DNA of 64,000 nucleotides from Loktanella salsilacus. Lineage in GTDB: Bacteria > Pseudomonadota > Alphaproteobacteria > Rhodobacterales > Rhodobacteraceae. The stretch lies in the NCBI RefSeq assembly GCF_900114485.1, contig NZ_FOTF01000006.1:124001-188000 (forward strand), in the 5' to 3' direction. The translations under genes were made by a program, and so were the position numbers. The notes under the pieces were generated by a model, which made no database searches, was not told the origin of the DNA, and saw nothing but the letters and a program-made list of their open reading frames with translations. This document shows, piece by piece, positions 63,899-64,000 of this stretch (its first letter is position 1; each line of letters opens with the position of its first letter).

Positions 63899-64000
63899 GC
63901 CGGCTTTGCCGCAGCGAAATGCTTTGACAGCTTTAGCCCCTGACCTTGGTAATTCGATTTGATCCCGGCCCCATAAAGCGCCTGCGGATGCGACGACATA
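63895..64000 (-). CDS. 3' end of an unidentified gene (5' part outside window)
   Basis: The minus-strand frame enters from the window edge and ends in TAA at 63897-63895, overlapping the stop of the GGDEF gene (GCTTAAGC). The visible end reads SSHPQALYGAGIKSNYQ and then GQGLKLSKHF with an Ala/Lys tail. It could belong to a conserved protein, but I cannot name it from 35 codons. Confidence 0.5.
   Translation of the reverse strand, partial: MSSHPQALYGAGIKSNYQGQGLKLSKHFAAAKPA

Noticed and set aside
1-64000. CRISPR arrays, tRNA or rRNA genes
   Set aside because: No regular direct repeats with spacers and no recognisable tRNA arms or rRNA segments were seen on either strand by reading.

Overview
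The window is chromosomal DNA from an alphaproteobacterium of the Rhodobacteraceae, most likely the roseobacter group. The sequence is GC-rich. It carries a complete Rhodobacter-type gene transfer agent (GTA) structural cluster, a pyruvate dehydrogenase E1-beta with its own lipoyl domain, Entner-Doudoroff genes, a bacterial aspartate/glutamate leucyltransferase (Bpt), a DksA with a single zinc-finger cysteine, and an argS-SPOR-nagZ-scpA-scpB run. The genus cannot be fixed from what is visible. I see no rRNA, tRNA, CRISPR array, insertion sequence or integrase.

Layout. 1-2.0 kb: the 3' end of fabF, then mltG and a strong terminator. 2.2-16.1 kb: seventeen co-directional GTA genes (g1-g15 including g3.5 and g10.1) encoding terminase, portal, protease, capsid, head-tail connectors, tail, hub, peptidase and the large receptor/host-range protein. 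16.1-17.6 kb: a small conserved ORF, cysE, and an AhpD-like gene broken by one in-frame amber codon. 17.6-24.2 kb (minus strand): pdhA-pdhB-pdhC, an FtsB/DivIC-like protein, class I fructose-bisphosphate aldolase and pgk. 24.3-25.3 kb: a cytosolic and an exported cyclophilin. 25.5-28.3 kb (minus): selO, a GNAT acetyltransferase and a nucleoside hydrolase. 28.4 kb: a small EF-hand protein. 28.8-31.3 kb (minus): ilvB-ilvN preceded by a leader peptide (VVLIL) and a terminator, a classic attenuator layout. 31.4-37 kb: BrkB/YihY membrane protein, YghU-like GST, peptidase E-like protein, Bpt, DUF1275, RDD and DUF2852 proteins. 37.3-40.3 kb: glnE plus a coupled 90-aa ORF. 40.4-42.9 kb (minus): edd-eda. 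43-44.8 kb: an rRNA methyltransferase and a PIN-domain protein. 44.9-50.6 kb (minus): M48 peptidase, DedA, a CoxE-like VWA protein, a 57-aa membrane protein, a DUF2927 lipoprotein and a MoxR ATPase. 50.8-54 kb: dksA, an FAD monooxygenase, xth, a 37-aa membrane peptide and an ErpA/IscA protein. 54-62.4 kb: dgt, a cation/proton antiporter, argS, SPOR protein, nagZ, scpA, scpB. 62.5-63.9 kb: a membrane GGDEF diguanylate cyclase, then the 3' end of an unidentified gene.

How it works together. Most of the window is housekeeping: central carbon metabolism, branched-chain amino acid synthesis, nitrogen control, envelope maintenance and chromosome segregation. The same perfect palindrome type (GTTAGCGCTAAC) lies upstream of edd and, as two degenerate copies, upstream of fda, suggesting one LacI-type regulator for both carbohydrate branches. 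The GTA cluster is the outstanding accessory system. It is a domesticated phage particle factory with no integration, replication or lysis genes beside it, as is normal for this family. The most useful new observations are the ilvB attenuator with its unlisted leader peptide, the nonsense-mutated AhpD-like gene, a geometry compatible with a -1 frameshift joining GTA g10 and g10.1, and several palindromic operator candidates.
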